Below, one piece after another: positions 49,684 through 58,881 of a DNA stretch of 64,000 nt (within the stretch, counting starts at the first letter, position 1; each line of letters begins with the position of its first letter). The notes beneath the pieces are model-generated. The model was not told the origin of the DNA. It saw nothing but the letters and a program-made list of their open reading frames with translations, and ran no database searches. A program made the position numbers and the translations under genes. Origin of the DNA: Gordonia araii NBRC 100433 (lineage in GTDB: Bacteria; Actinomycetota; Actinomycetes; Mycobacteriales; Mycobacteriaceae); assembly GCF_000241265.1 (NCBI RefSeq), contig NZ_BAEE01000043.1, positions 1 to 64,000 on the forward strand. The letters run 5' to 3'.

Positions 49684-50409
49684 ATGAGGAAACGACTGGC
49701 GGCGGCCGCCGTCGGCGCGGTGATGGCGGCGTCGCTGGCCGGATGCGGCTCCGACGATTCGCCCACGATTCGGGTGCTGGCGGCGGCGTCCCTGGTGGAT
49801 GTACTCAAGCCGCTGGTGGCGGCGTACGAGCAGGCCAATCCGGGCGCGTCGGTCCAGGTCGACACGGGTGCTTCGTCGGCCCTGGTGCAGAAGCTCGAGT
49901 CGGGCGCCACAGGCGACGTTCTCGTCACCGCCGACGAGGCCACGATGACGAAGGCCGTCGACGCGGGAGTGGCCCGCGATCCGAAGGTGGTCGCGACGAA
50001 CCGGCTGGTCATCGTCGTGCCGAACGGTAACCCCGGCAAGGTCGCCGACGTGCGGTTCTTCGCGGTGCCGGGTAATCGCGCGGTGGTCTGCGCGCGCGAG
50101 GTGCCGTGCGGAGCGGCGGCGGAGAAGGCGATCGCCGCGGTCGGCGGCACGCCGCAGCCGATCAGCCGCGCCACCGACGTCCGCGCCGCGCTCGGCTCGG
50201 TCACCAGCGGTGAAGCCGATGCCGCACTCGTCTACGCCACGGACGCGGCGTCGGCGGGCGACCGGGTGGAGACCATCGCCATCCCGGATGCCCCGGTGAA
50301 CCGGTATCCGGCGTCGGCCTTGACCGACGCGGGTGCCTCTTTCGTCGCGCTGCTCGCCGGACCGGACGGACAGCGCATCTTCCGGGAGGCGGGATTCGGG
50401 CCGGCGTGA
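49684..50409 (+). CDS. modA: Molybdate ABC transporter substrate-binding lipoprotein
   Basis: 241 residues from ATG 49684. Lipobox SLAGC. ModA pattern: IRVLAAASLVDVLKPLVAAYEQANPGASVQVDTGASSALVQKLESGATGDVLVTADEATM (ligand loops AAASL and ASSAL), then RLVIVVPNGNP and GEADAALVYATDA. It captures molybdate or tungstate. The modB GTG overlaps its stop. Confidence 0.94.
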   Translation: MRKRLAAAAVGAVMAASLAGCGSDDSPTIRVLAAASLVDVLKPLVAAYEQANPGASVQVDTGASSALVQKLESGATGDVLVTADEATMTKAVDAGVARDPKVVATNRLVIVVPNGNPGKVADVRFFAVPGNRAVVCAREVPCGAAAEKAIAAVGGTPQPISRATDVRAALGSVTSGEADAALVYATDAASAGDRVETIAIPDAPVNRYPASALTDAGASFVALLAGPDGQRIFREAGFGPA

Positions 50410-51242
50410 ACAGCTCACGTCCGGCCCGCGCCGTGAGCGCGGTCGGTCTCCTCGGTCTCGCCGTGCTTCTCGCGCCGCTGGCGGCCTTGGTGCTGACCGC
50501 ACCGTGGGGTCAAATGTGGGGACTGCTCACGTCGTCGTCGGCGCGCTCGGCCCTGGTGCTGTCGCTGGCTTCGGCATCGCTCGCGACGGTGATCGCGACG
50601 GTCCTTGGCGTCCCCCTGGCGGCGCTCCTCGCCGGGGGCATTCGGTCGGATCGGGTGCGCACCGCCGTGCGCCTGGCGGTCCTGGTGCCGATGGTGCTGC
50701 CGCCGGTGGTGGTCGGCGCCGGGCTGCTGGCCGCCTTCGGCCGGCGGGCGCCGATCGGCTCGCTGCTCGATTCGTGGTTCGGGTGGACGCCGACCTACAC
50801 GTTCGCCGCCGTGGTTCTCGCCCAGCTCGTCGTGGCCATGCCCTTTCTCGTCATCAGCGTCGAGTCGGCGTTGCGGAGCCGCGACATCGAGGCCGAGGAG
50901 GTGGCCCACACCCTCGGCGCCGGGCGATTGGCCACTTTCTGGCATGTGACCTTGCCCATGATCCGTGTCGGGATCGGAGCGGGCGCGCTGTTGTGCTTCG
51001 CCCGCTGCCTCGGCGAATTCGGCGCGACGGTCACCTTCGCCGGCAACGTCGAAGGTGTCACCCAAACCCTTCCGCTGGCCATCTACCTGGCACTTGTCCG
51101 CGATGACCAGTCCGCGGTGGCCATGTCCGTCGGCCTGGTCCTGGTGAGCGTGGCGGTGCTCGTCGGGCTGCGCCGGCGATGGGTCCCCGGACTGTGGCCG
51201 CAGTCGCAGACGGACCGCACACGGTCGAATACCGTCGCGTGA
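50406..51242 (+). CDS. modB: Molybdate ABC transporter permease
   Basis: 278 residues, GTG 50406 (GTGA). About six membrane helices; the inner-membrane EAA-type loop EEVAHTLGAGRLATFWHVTLPMIRVGIGAG contacts the ATPase. The family is ModB/CysW-like. The next gene is narK and not the ATPase modC, which is absent from the window, so the ATPase must come from elsewhere. Confidence 0.9.
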   Translation: MNSSRPARAVSAVGLLGLAVLLAPLAALVLTAPWGQMWGLLTSSSARSALVLSLASASLATVIATVLGVPLAALLAGGIRSDRVRTAVRLAVLVPMVLPPVVVGAGLLAAFGRRAPIGSLLDSWFGWTPTYTFAAVVLAQLVVAMPFLVISVESALRSRDIEAEEVAHTLGAGRLATFWHVTLPMIRVGIGAGALLCFARCLGEFGATVTFAGNVEGVTQTLPLAIYLALVRDDQSAVAMSVGLVLVSVAVLVGLRRRWVPGLWPQSQTDRTRSNTVA

Positions 51243-51249
51243 GGTTCTG

Positions 51250-51265
51250 GTTACGTACCGGTGAC
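51250..51265 (+). promoter_or_regulatory. GlnR-like site upstream of narK
   Basis: GTTAC-N6-GTGAC fits the GlnR half-box pattern gTnAC-n6-GnnAC with AC-n9-AC spacing, 76-91 bp before GTG 51341. GlnR controls nitrogen assimilation genes in actinobacteria, so nitrate uptake may answer to it. Confidence 0.5.
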
Positions 51266-51340
51266 CGCGGGTGCCGAATTCCGCAACACGCGATCCATAG
51301 CGTCGGGCCCACCAAGACAGCCGCAGCGGTGGGAGGCAAC

Positions 51341-52753
51341 GTGAAAGCAACGCGAGATCGGTCGGACCAGCAGATCCTGGCCAAGTGGGATCCGGAGAAC
51401 GTCGAGCAGTGGGACAACGGCGGGGCGAGGATCGCGCGCCGCAACCTGATCTGGTCGGTGGCCGCCGAACACATCGGTTTCTCCGTGTGGTCCCTGTGGT
51501 CGGTCATGGTCCTGTTCATGCCCACCGACGTCTATGGGCTGTCGACCGGCGACAAGTTCTTGATCGGCGCCACGGCGACGCTCGTCGGCTCGCTGCTGCG
51601 GTTCCCGTACACCATGGCGACGACGCGTTTCGGCGGCCGCAACTGGTCGGTGTTCTCCGCGTTCGTCCTCATCATCCCGGTCAGTGCGACGATCTGGATC
51701 CTGGCCAATCCGGGACTCCCGCTGTGGGTCTATCTCGTCTGCGCCGCGCTGACGGGACTGGGCGGCGGAAACTTCGCGTCGTCGATGACCAACATCAACG
51801 CGTTCTACCCGCAGCGCCGCAAGGGCTGGGCGCTGGGACTCAACGCGGGCGGCGGCAACCTCGGCGTGCCCGCCGTGCAGCTCGTCGGCCTGCTGATGGT
51901 CGCCTGGATCGGCGACGCCGCTCCGTACTGGGTGTGCGCGATCTACCTGGTGCTGCTGACCGCTGCCGGCATCGGCGCGGCGCTGAAAATGGACAACCTC
52001 GCCATCCCCGGCGTCGACCTCAAGGCGATGGGCCGTGCCGTCGCCAACCGGAACACGTGGATCATCGCCGTTCTCTACATCGCCACCTTCGGGTCCTTCA
52101 TCGGCTATTCCTTCGCGTTCGGACAGGTGCTCGCCGGATACTTCCGCGACCACGGGGACACCCCGGCGCAGGCCGCGCTGCACGCCGCGCAGATCGCCTT
52201 CATCGGGCCGCTGCTCGGATCGATCAGCCGCGTCTACGGCGGCAAACTCGCCGACCGCATCGGCGGCAGTCGCGTGACGCTGTGGGTGTTCGTCGGAATG
52301 ACGGCCGCGGCGACGGTACTCATCGTCGGTGAAGGATCGCTCGCCTTCTACGTCGTCGGCTTCATCGTCCTGTTCGTGCTGTCGGGCATGGGGAACGGAT
52401 CGGTCTACAAGATGATCCCGTCGGTGTTCGACGCGGCCGCGCAGTCGAAGCGATTCCCGACGGCCGAGCAACGCGCCGACTATTCGCGGGCGCTGACGGG
52501 CGCGGTGATCGGCATCGCGGGAGCGGTCGGCGGCCTCGGGGGAGTCGGAATCAACCTGGTGCTGCGCCAGTCCTACCTGAGTTCCGGTGCGGCCACCTCG
52601 GCGTTCGTCGTATTCGCCGGCTTCTACGTCGTCGCCGCCGTCATCACGTGGGCCGTCTACCTGCGCGTGCCGCGTGCGGCCGCGGGCGACACCGTCGAGG
52701 TGTCCGGTGCCGAGATCGTCGAGACACCCGAGGTTTCTGAGAGACTGGGGTGA
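51341..52753 (+). CDS. narK: Nitrate/nitrite transporter, NarK/NarU family
   Basis: 470 residues from GTG 51341 with GGGAGG ten bases upstream. About 12 transmembrane helices of the MFS nitrate porter type; GGGNFASSMTNINAFYPQRRKGWALGLNAGGGNLGVP carries the two nitrate signature glycine-rich motifs (one in helix 5, GGG.N), and a second comes late (GAVGGLGGVGINLVLRQSYL). It imports nitrate or exports nitrite. The following regulator overlaps it by 4 bp. Confidence 0.92.
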   Translation: MKATRDRSDQQILAKWDPENVEQWDNGGARIARRNLIWSVAAEHIGFSVWSLWSVMVLFMPTDVYGLSTGDKFLIGATATLVGSLLRFPYTMATTRFGGRNWSVFSAFVLIIPVSATIWILANPGLPLWVYLVCAALTGLGGGNFASSMTNINAFYPQRRKGWALGLNAGGGNLGVPAVQLVGLLMVAWIGDAAPYWVCAIYLVLLTAAGIGAALKMDNLAIPGVDLKAMGRAVANRNTWIIAVLYIATFGSFIGYSFAFGQVLAGYFRDHGDTPAQAALHAAQIAFIGPLLGSISRVYGGKLADRIGGSRVTLWVFVGMTAAATVLIVGEGSLAFYVVGFIVLFVLSGMGNGSVYKMIPSVFDAAAQSKRFPTAEQRADYSRALTGAVIGIAGAVGGLGGVGINLVLRQSYLSSGAATSAFVVFAGFYVVAAVITWAVYLRVPRAAAGDTVEVSGAEIVETPEVSERLG

Positions 52754-53880
52754 TGATCGCCGACGTGACGACCCAGAGCGGGCTGCGCGGATTCACCGTG
52801 GCGATCACCGCCGCCCGTCGCGCCGACGAGTTCGCCATGCTGCTCCAGCGCCGTGGGGCCCAGACTCTCAGCGCCCCGGCGATGGCCATCATCCCGCTGG
52901 CCGACGATGTCGCGCTGCGCGCCGCGACCGACGACATCATCGCCACGGCGCCCGATCTGCTGATCGCCACCACGGGCATCGGGTTTCGCGGCTGGGTGGA
53001 GGCGGCGGAGGAGTGGGGGCTGGCCTCCGCGCTGATGTCTCAGCTGGCGACCACCCGGGTACTGTCCCGCGGGCCGAAAGCGACCGGGGCGCTGCGCGCG
53101 GCGGGTCTGCGCGAGGAGTGGTCGCCGGAGTCAGAGTCGACCACCGAGGTCTTGGCTCACCTGCCCGACGACCTGTCCGGGATGCGGATCGCCGTGCAGC
53201 TGCACGGGGCGACCGACGACTGGGATCCCAATCCCGGGTTCCTGGCGGAGCTTCGCCGGCGGGGTGCCGAGGTGATCGGGGTGCCGGTCTACCGCTGGAC
53301 CGCACCGGCGGACCAGGACCGATTCGACGCGCTTCTCGGTGAGATCGCTTCCGCCCGCGTCGATGCCGCCGCGTTCACGTCCGCCCCGGCCGTGGCGGCG
53401 ATGCTCGAACGCGCCAAGGAGCTGGGCCGGTCCGGTGAATTGCATGCGGCGTTGAACGGCCCGGTGGTGGCGTACTGCGTCGGCCCGGTGACCGCGGGTC
53501 CACTGCGGGACGCCGGCATCCCCAGCGTCGCGCCGGAGCGGATGCGGTTGGGTGCGCTCGCCCGCCTCATCGGCGACGATCTGCCGAAGCGGCGTCCCGA
53601 ACTCTCCGTGGCAGGACGCCGGGTCGGCGTGCGCGCCAACGCGGTCGTCGTCGACGGCGAGACGCGCGAGGTCTCGCCGTCGGGATTGGCGCTCATGCAG
53701 GCTTTGGCCGCCAACCCGGGCGAGGTCGTGTCCCGGTCGGAACTCCTCGCCCTGCTTCCGGTCGCCGGCGGCGACGCCCACGCCGTCGAGGTGGCCATCG
53801 GCCGCCTCCGCTCGGCACTGGGGGCGCGGGATCTGATCGCGACCGTCGTCAAGCGCGGCTACCGCCTGGCGGTGGACTGA
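52750..53880 (+). CDS. HemD-like domain fused to winged-helix DNA-binding domain
   Basis: 376 residues. Start GTG 52750 (GTGATG) or ATG 52753. Residues ~10-265 look like uroporphyrinogen-III synthase (FTVAITAARRADEFAMLLQRRGAQ; SAPAVAAMLERAKELG; VAYCVGPVTAGPLRDAG). Residues ~285-376 form an OmpR-type winged helix (GLALMQALAANPGEVVSRSELLALLP... HAVEVAIGRLRSALG.RDLIATVVKRGYRLAVD). The same fusion lies next to nitrate genes in mycobacteria. It likely senses or makes tetrapyrrole and regulates nitrate/siroheme genes, by inference. Confidence 0.9.
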   Translation: MMIADVTTQSGLRGFTVAITAARRADEFAMLLQRRGAQTLSAPAMAIIPLADDVALRAATDDIIATAPDLLIATTGIGFRGWVEAAEEWGLASALMSQLATTRVLSRGPKATGALRAAGLREEWSPESESTTEVLAHLPDDLSGMRIAVQLHGATDDWDPNPGFLAELRRRGAEVIGVPVYRWTAPADQDRFDALLGEIASARVDAAAFTSAPAVAAMLERAKELGRSGELHAALNGPVVAYCVGPVTAGPLRDAGIPSVAPERMRLGALARLIGDDLPKRRPELSVAGRRVGVRANAVVVDGETREVSPSGLALMQALAANPGEVVSRSELLALLPVAGGDAHAVEVAIGRLRSALGARDLIATVVKRGYRLAVD

Positions 53881-53884
53881 GCGG

Positions 53885-56176
53885 TCACCCCGCCGGTTCG
53901 AGCCGGACCACAACCGCTTTCGACACCGGCGTGTTGCTCTCCAGGGCGGTGCTGTCGAGCGGGACGAGAACGTTCGCCTCCGGGAAGTACGCCGCGGCGC
54001 AGCCTCGCGCGGTCGGGAACGCGACGACGCGCAACCCGCGCAACACCCGGTCGGGCTGGTCGGCCCATTCGCTGTAGACATCGACGTGCTGGCCGTCGCG
54101 CAGACCGAGTTCGGCGAGGTCGTCGGGGTGGACGAAGACGACGTGTCGCCCCTTCTTGATGCCCCGGTACCGGTCGTTGAGGCTGTAGATCGTGGTGTTG
54201 AACTGGTCGTGGGAACGCACCGTCTGAAGCAGCAGCCGCCCCGGCGGGCATTCGACGTGTTCGAGCTCGTTGACCGTGATTCGCGCGCGCCCGGTCGCGG
54301 TGTCGAAGCGGCGTTCGTCGCGCGGACCGTTGGGCAAGACGAAGCCGTCCCGCGTCCGCGTCTTCGCGTTGTAGTCCGCACAGCCGGGTACGACTCGCGC
54401 GATGTGATCGCGAATCACGTCGTAGTCGCGGATCATCGCCGGCCAGTCGATGCCGTGGCGATCGCCGAGGGTCGCGTGCGCCATCCCCGCGACGACCGCG
54501 GTCTCCGACCGCACCTGGTCGGAGATCGGCGGGATCTGTCCGTGCGAGGCGTGTACGGCGCACACCGAATCCTCCACCGTGACGTACTGCGGGCCGGACT
54601 CCTGCAGGTCGACCTCGGTGCGTCCGAGTACCGGCAGGATCAGCGCCTCCTCGCCGGTGACGACGTGGGAGCGATTGAGCTTGGTCGACAACTGGACGGA
54701 GAGTCGCGTCTTTCGCATCGCCGACTCGGCGACGCGCGTATCGGAGATCGCGCCGAGCAGATTGCCGCCGAGCCCGACCCACACCTTGACCCGGCCGGCG
54801 TCGAGCGCCCTGATGCCGTGCACGGCGTCGACGCCGTGGTCGCGGGGCGGATCGAAGCCGAACTCCGCGGCGAGAGCGTCGAGAAACGAATCGGGCATCT
54901 GCTCCCACACGCCCATCGTGCGGTCGCCCTGCACGTTGCTGTGGCCGCGGATGGGGGAGGCGCCGGCGCCCGGACGGCCGATATTACCGCGCAGTAGCAG
55001 CAGGTTGACGATCTCTTTGATGGTGTCGACGCCCTTGCGGTGCTGGGTGATGCCCATCGCCCAGCAGACGATCACGCGCTCGGCGCCGATATAGCGCGCG
55101 GCGAGTTCGTCGATCTCCTCCGACGGGACGCCGGTGGCCCGCGCCACCTCGCCGTCGTCGAGCGCGGCCAGGTGCTCGGCGAACGCCTCGAAACCGTCGC
55201 AGTACCGTTCGATGAACTCGTGATCGAGCACGGTGCCGGGCGCCGCCGCTTCGGCCGCCAAGACGCGTCGGGAGACCGCTTGCAGCAATGCCATGTCCCC
55301 GCCGGAGCGGATCTGGATGAACTGGTCGGCGATCTTGAGTGCCTTGCCCAGATAGCCGCGCACCTGCTGCGGGTCCTTGTAGCCGATGAGGCCCGCCTCG
55401 GGGAGCGGATTGATCGCGACGATCGACGCGCCGTTCTTCTTGGCGTGCTGGATGGCGGTGAGCATCCGCGGATGGTTCGTGCCGGGATTCTGGCCCATGA
55501 TCACGATGAGATCGGCCTCGGCGAAGTCCTTGTACGCGACGGTCGACTTGCCGATGCCGAGGGAGTACTACATGGCCGCACCGGTGGACTCGTGACACAT
55601 GTTGGAACAGTCGGGCAGATTGTTGGTGCCGAACGCGCGTGCGAACAGTTGGTAGACGAATGCCGCCTCGTTGGAAGCGCGCCCGCTCGTGTAGAAGGCG
55701 GCCTCATTCGGATCGTCGAGTCCGCGCAGCCGATCCGCGACGATGGCGAAGGCGGTGTCCCACGAGACCGGCTCGTAGTGATCGGAATCCTTCGCCTTGT
55801 ACACCGGCTCGATCAACCGGCCCTGCTGTCCGAGCCAATACTCGCTCTTGTCCCGCAGCGAGCTGATCGGGTTCTCGCGCCAGAAGGCGCGCTCGACCTT
55901 CAGCGGCGTCGCCTCCCAGGTGACCGCCTTGCCGCCGTTCTCGCAGAATTCCGCGAGTTTGCGGTGCTCGGGATCGGGCCACGCGCAACTCATACAGTCG
56001 AAGCCGTCCTTGTGGTTGATCTTCGACATCAACCGCACGGTGCGGGTCAGCCCCATCTGCTTGATAGCGGGTTCCATCGAGTGGAACACCCCGCCGATCC
56101 CCGCCGCGTACGTCTTGGGTTCGCCCACTTCGATATCCGCGTCCGTGTAGTCCTCGCGGGGTGCCTTGGCGCTCAC
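53885..56176 (-). pseudogene. FdhA/YdeP-like molybdopterin oxidoreductase interrupted by in-frame TAG
   Basis: The reading frame begins at GTG 56176 (GTGA overlap with fdhD) and continues to 53885 (763 codons), but codon 203 (55570-55568) is TAG. The residues before it, CSNMCHESTGAAM, and after it, YSLGIGKSTVAYKDF then GQNPGTNHPRM, are in the same frame and match the FdhF/YdeP family motif CSNMCHESxGxxLxxxLGIGKGTV in which the aligned position is a sense codon. No base is lost, so it is a nonsense change, not a frameshift. Bis-MGD-binding motifs continue to the end (SVQLSTKLNRSHVV; SPIRGHSNVQGDRTMG). Likely inactive or truncated; an internal ATG at 55504 could restart the last 539 residues. 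It could also be a sequencing error. Confidence 0.75.
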
Positions 56177-57054
56177 GGCGTGCCTGCTTTCGCCGTCTCG
56201 ACCGCTTCCCGGGCGCTGATGCGGTCGGCGCGGCTGTAGATGACCATCGAATCGTCGCGGAGGAAGCCGACGAGGGTGAGACCGGCGTCGACGGCGAGGT
56301 CGACCGCCAGCGACGACGGTGCCGACACCGCCGCGAGGATCGGTATTCCGGCCATGAGCGCCTTCTGAGTCAGTTCGAAGCTGGCCCGCCCGGACACCAT
56401 GAGTGCGCATCCGCGTGCGGGCAGGCGATCGTTCATCAGTGCCCACCCGACCACCTTGTCGACCGCGTTGTGCCTGCCGACGTCTTCGCGGGACACCAGC
56501 AGTTCGCCGGTGCCGGCGTCGAAGAGCCCCGCCGCATGCAGTCCGCCCGTACGGTCGAACACCGCCTGCTGCGCGCGCAGCGCGTCGGGAAACCCGACGA
56601 GTACCTCGGCATCGAGGCGGGCTTGGTCGTCGGCGACGGTGTGGCGCGACGCGGTGCGCACCGAGTCGATCGTCGCCTTGCCGCACAGCCCGCACGCACT
56701 CGTCGTGGCGAAAGCGCGTGTGAGGCTCGGATCGGGCGGCGCGACGCCGGGTGCCAGTGACACGTCGAGGACGTTGTAGGTGTTGAGTCCGTCGGCGGTC
56801 GCGCCGGCGCAGTAGCGGGCGGAGGCGAAGTCCTCCGAGGCGCCGATTACTCCCTCGGACACCAGAAACCCCGCGGCGAGCTCGACATCGTGGCCCGGCG
56901 TGCGCATGGTCACCGCGAGCGAGCGTCCGGCCACCCGGATCTCGAGGGGTTCTTCGACCGCGAGGAAGTCGGCGCGCTCGGATCGCGACCCCGGGCGGTC
57001 GGCACTGCCGACGGTGAGACGAGAGATTCTGCGGCGAGCCGTGATGCGGGACAC
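56173..57054 (-). CDS. fdhD: Formate dehydrogenase sulfurtransferase FdhD
   Basis: 293 residues. FdhD motifs: [32 protein letters not shown], the persulfide cysteines [11 protein letters not shown] (CxxC), [20 protein letters not shown] and [36 protein letters not shown]. It passes sulfur to the Mo centre of formate dehydrogenase and is needed for its activity. It is coupled to the interrupted fdhA-like gene, so its partner is damaged. Confidence 0.95.
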   Translation of the reverse strand: MSRITARRRISRLTVGSADRPGSRSERADFLAVEEPLEIRVAGRSLAVTMRTPGHDVELAAGFLVSEGVIGASEDFASARYCAGATADGLNTYNVLDVSLAPGVAPPDPSLTRAFATTSACGLCGKATIDSVRTASRHTVADDQARLDAEVLVGFPDALRAQQAVFDRTGGLHAAGLFDAGTGELLVSREDVGRHNAVDKVVGWALMNDRLPARGCALMVSGRASFELTQKALMAGIPILAAVSAPSSLAVDLAVDAGLTLVGFLRDDSMVIYSRADRISAREAVETAKAGTP

Positions 57055-57089
57055 ACTTCCTGGGTAGCACCGACCGACCGCGCGGGCAA

Positions 57090-57095
57090 TAGGAT
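57090..57095 (+). promoter_or_regulatory. -10 box for the YoaK-family gene
   Basis: TAGGAT ends seven bases before ATG 57103, with no ribosome-binding site, so the mRNA is probably leaderless. Confidence 0.45.
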
Positions 57096-57102
57096 CGGCC
57101 GC

Positions 57103-57765
57103 ATGCCTTCGATCCGACCTCGTGAGTGGCTGCTCGCCGGAGTCTTGTCGAGCACGGCCGGGTACCTGGATGCCGTGGGCTTCCTCAACCTGGGGGGCTA
57201 TTTCGTGTCGTTCATGAGCGGCAACACGACCCGGATGTCCGCGGAGGCGACCAACGCCGACCTCGTCGGGGCCGGCAAGGCGCTCGGCCTGATCGGACTG
57301 TTCTTCGTCGGCTCCTTCTTCGGCGCGGTGGTGTCGCGGTACCGCGACGGTCGCGTCAGCGTGCTCGCGGCGACCTCGGTGCTCGTCGCGGCCGCGGTCG
57401 CAGCGTCGTACCTGAGCTGGTTCCCGGTCCCGTCGATCCTCATCGTCGTCGTGGCGATGGGCACGATGAACGCGACGTTCCTGCGCGACGGCGAGGTCGC
57501 GGTCGGGCTCACCTACATGACCGGCGCGGTGGTGAAGGCCGGACAGCGGCTGGCCGACGCCGTATTCGGCGGCCCCCGGTGGATGTGGCTGCGGCCGCTG
57601 GTGCTGTGGGCGTCACTCGCGCTCGGCGCGCTTCTGGGCGGCTGGGCGTACTCGGCGATGGGGCTGGCCGCCCTCTGGCCGGTTCTCATCCTGCTCGTCG
57701 GCACCACCGTTGCCACGTGGTCGGTGCGGCGCGCCGACGCTAAACCGTCACCGGCACGCGGGTGA
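57103..57765 (+). CDS. YoaK-family (DUF1275) membrane protein
   Basis: 220 residues from ATG 57103; six predicted transmembrane helices. The DUF1275 opening is seen in [33 protein letters not shown], with SGNTT, and later [35 protein letters not shown]. Function is unknown in the family. It is divergent from fdhD and converges on the chelatase gene, overlapping its end by 26 bp. Confidence 0.85.
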   Translation: MPSIRPREWLLAGVLSSTAGYLDAVGFLNLGGYFVSFMSGNTTRMSAEATNADLVGAGKALGLIGLFFVGSFFGAVVSRYRDGRVSVLAATSVLVAAAVAASYLSWFPVPSILIVVVAMGTMNATFLRDGEVAVGLTYMTGAVVKAGQRLADAVFGGPRWMWLRPLVLWASLALGALLGGWAYSAMGLAALWPVLILLVGTTVATWSVRRADAKPSPARG

Positions 57766-58450
57766 CCGCGGATTCGGCACGGCGGCACGCCAGTTCGACG
57801 ACGGCCGGGTGCAGTCCCAGCGGAGCTGCCACGGCATCGGCCCCCGCCTCGTGGAGACGCCGGGCGAACAGACCGTCGGCCAGCAGGTAGGTCGCGATCG
57901 CGACGCGCGCCCCCGGTCGGCACTGCGACCGGAGTTCGGCGACCACGTCACCGACGGCCGGATAGCCGGAGCCGTCGTCGGCGGGGATGACGAAGCCGAT
58001 GCGCACGGGCGCGCCGACGCGCTGGGCCAGCAACCTGCCCATGGTCGCGACGTCGGCCTGGGCACGCCGATCGCGTGATCCCGCCGCGGCTAACACCACC
58101 GCGTCGCCGGGGTGCCAGCCGGCGATGAGCAACCGGGACAGCAGCGCGTCGGCCAGTGCGGCGTCCGGGCCGAGCGCGGGTGCGAGGAGCGTGGGCCGCT
58201 GCGCTTGGCGCAGATAGACGGGGAGGTCGGATCGGACGTGGTAGCCGCTGGCCAGGAAGGCCGGAACCACCCGCACCGGGTCGGCGCCGCCGATCCCGTC
58301 GAGGGCCTCGGCGGGATCGGGGCCCAAGACGTCGACGAACGCGGACCGGACGTCGTCGTTCAGGCGCTTCGACATCGCTTGGGCGAGATCACCGATCATG
58401 GCGACGCCGTGCGGGTTGCGCGTGCCGTGGGCCACCAGCAGCGTGGTCAT
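57740..58450 (-). CDS. Sirohydrochlorin ferrochelatase-like (CbiX/SirB)
   Basis: 236 residues from ATG 58450, overlapping the nirD stop (ATGA). Two CbiX halves: LLVAHGTRNPHGVAM (active His near residue 8) then VRVVPAFLASGYHVRSDLPV, and AGSRDRRAQADVATMGRLL, VRIGFVIPADD. It would insert iron into sirohydrochlorin to make siroheme for NirB. Gene order nirB-nirD-cbiX fits that job. Confidence 0.86.
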   Translation of the reverse strand: MTTLLVAHGTRNPHGVAMIGDLAQAMSKRLNDDVRSAFVDVLGPDPAEALDGIGGADPVRVVPAFLASGYHVRSDLPVYLRQAQRPTLLAPALGPDAALADALLSRLLIAGWHPGDAVVLAAAGSRDRRAQADVATMGRLLAQRVGAPVRIGFVIPADDGSGYPAVGDVVAELRSQCRPGARVAIATYLLADGLFARRLHEAGADAVAAPLGLHPAVVELACRRAESAVTRVPVTV

Positions 58451-58869
58451 GACGCACTCGGCAGAGGTTTGCGGTAGCCGTCGGGCCGATAGCCGAACCG
58501 GATCTCCGGCGAGTTCGCGACGAAGACGGTGCCGTCGAGTCCGATCCTGGTGTCGTACACCGGAATCCGGACGCCCTCGACGTCGAGGCAGCGACCGTCG
58601 ATGAGGCTGAAGGCCTGCTTCTTCAGTGGCGACTGTACGGTCGGGAAACCGTTGCGATCGCCGACGATCCCGCGCGACATCACGGCGGCGCGGCCGATCG
58701 GATCGATGTTGCCGATGGCGCGGATGCTGTCGTCGGCCAGCCGGAACAGCGCCACCTGGGCGTTGTCGGGCAGCAGCACGGCTACGCCGCGCAGCGGTTC
58801 CAGGCGGGAGAGCGGGCATGCCGCCGTCCAATCGCGGGTCCAGCGATGCAGGTCGAAGTTGAGGCTCAT
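58447..58869 (-). CDS. nirD: Nitrite reductase small subunit
   Basis: 140 residues. Rieske-like NirD fold: CPLSRLEPLRGVAVLLPDNAQVALFRLADDSIRAIGNIDPIGRAAVMSRGIVGDRNGFPTVQSPLKKQAFSLIDGRCLD; the cluster Cys/His of true Rieske proteins are missing, as usual in NirD. It pairs with NirB; the start is 12 bp past the nirB stop. Confidence 0.94.
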   Translation of the reverse strand: MSLNFDLHRWTRDWTAACPLSRLEPLRGVAVLLPDNAQVALFRLADDSIRAIGNIDPIGRAAVMSRGIVGDRNGFPTVQSPLKKQAFSLIDGRCLDVEGVRIPVYDTRIGLDGTVFVANSPEIRFGYRPDGYRKPLPSAS

Positions 58870-58881
58870 CGGATTCTCCGT

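Noticed and set aside
55565-55572. Selenocysteine or pyrrolysine recoding of the TAG in the FdhA-like gene
   Set aside because: Selenocysteine uses TGA, the TAG is not at the active-site position, and no pyrrolysine genes are seen. A nonsense change or error is simpler.
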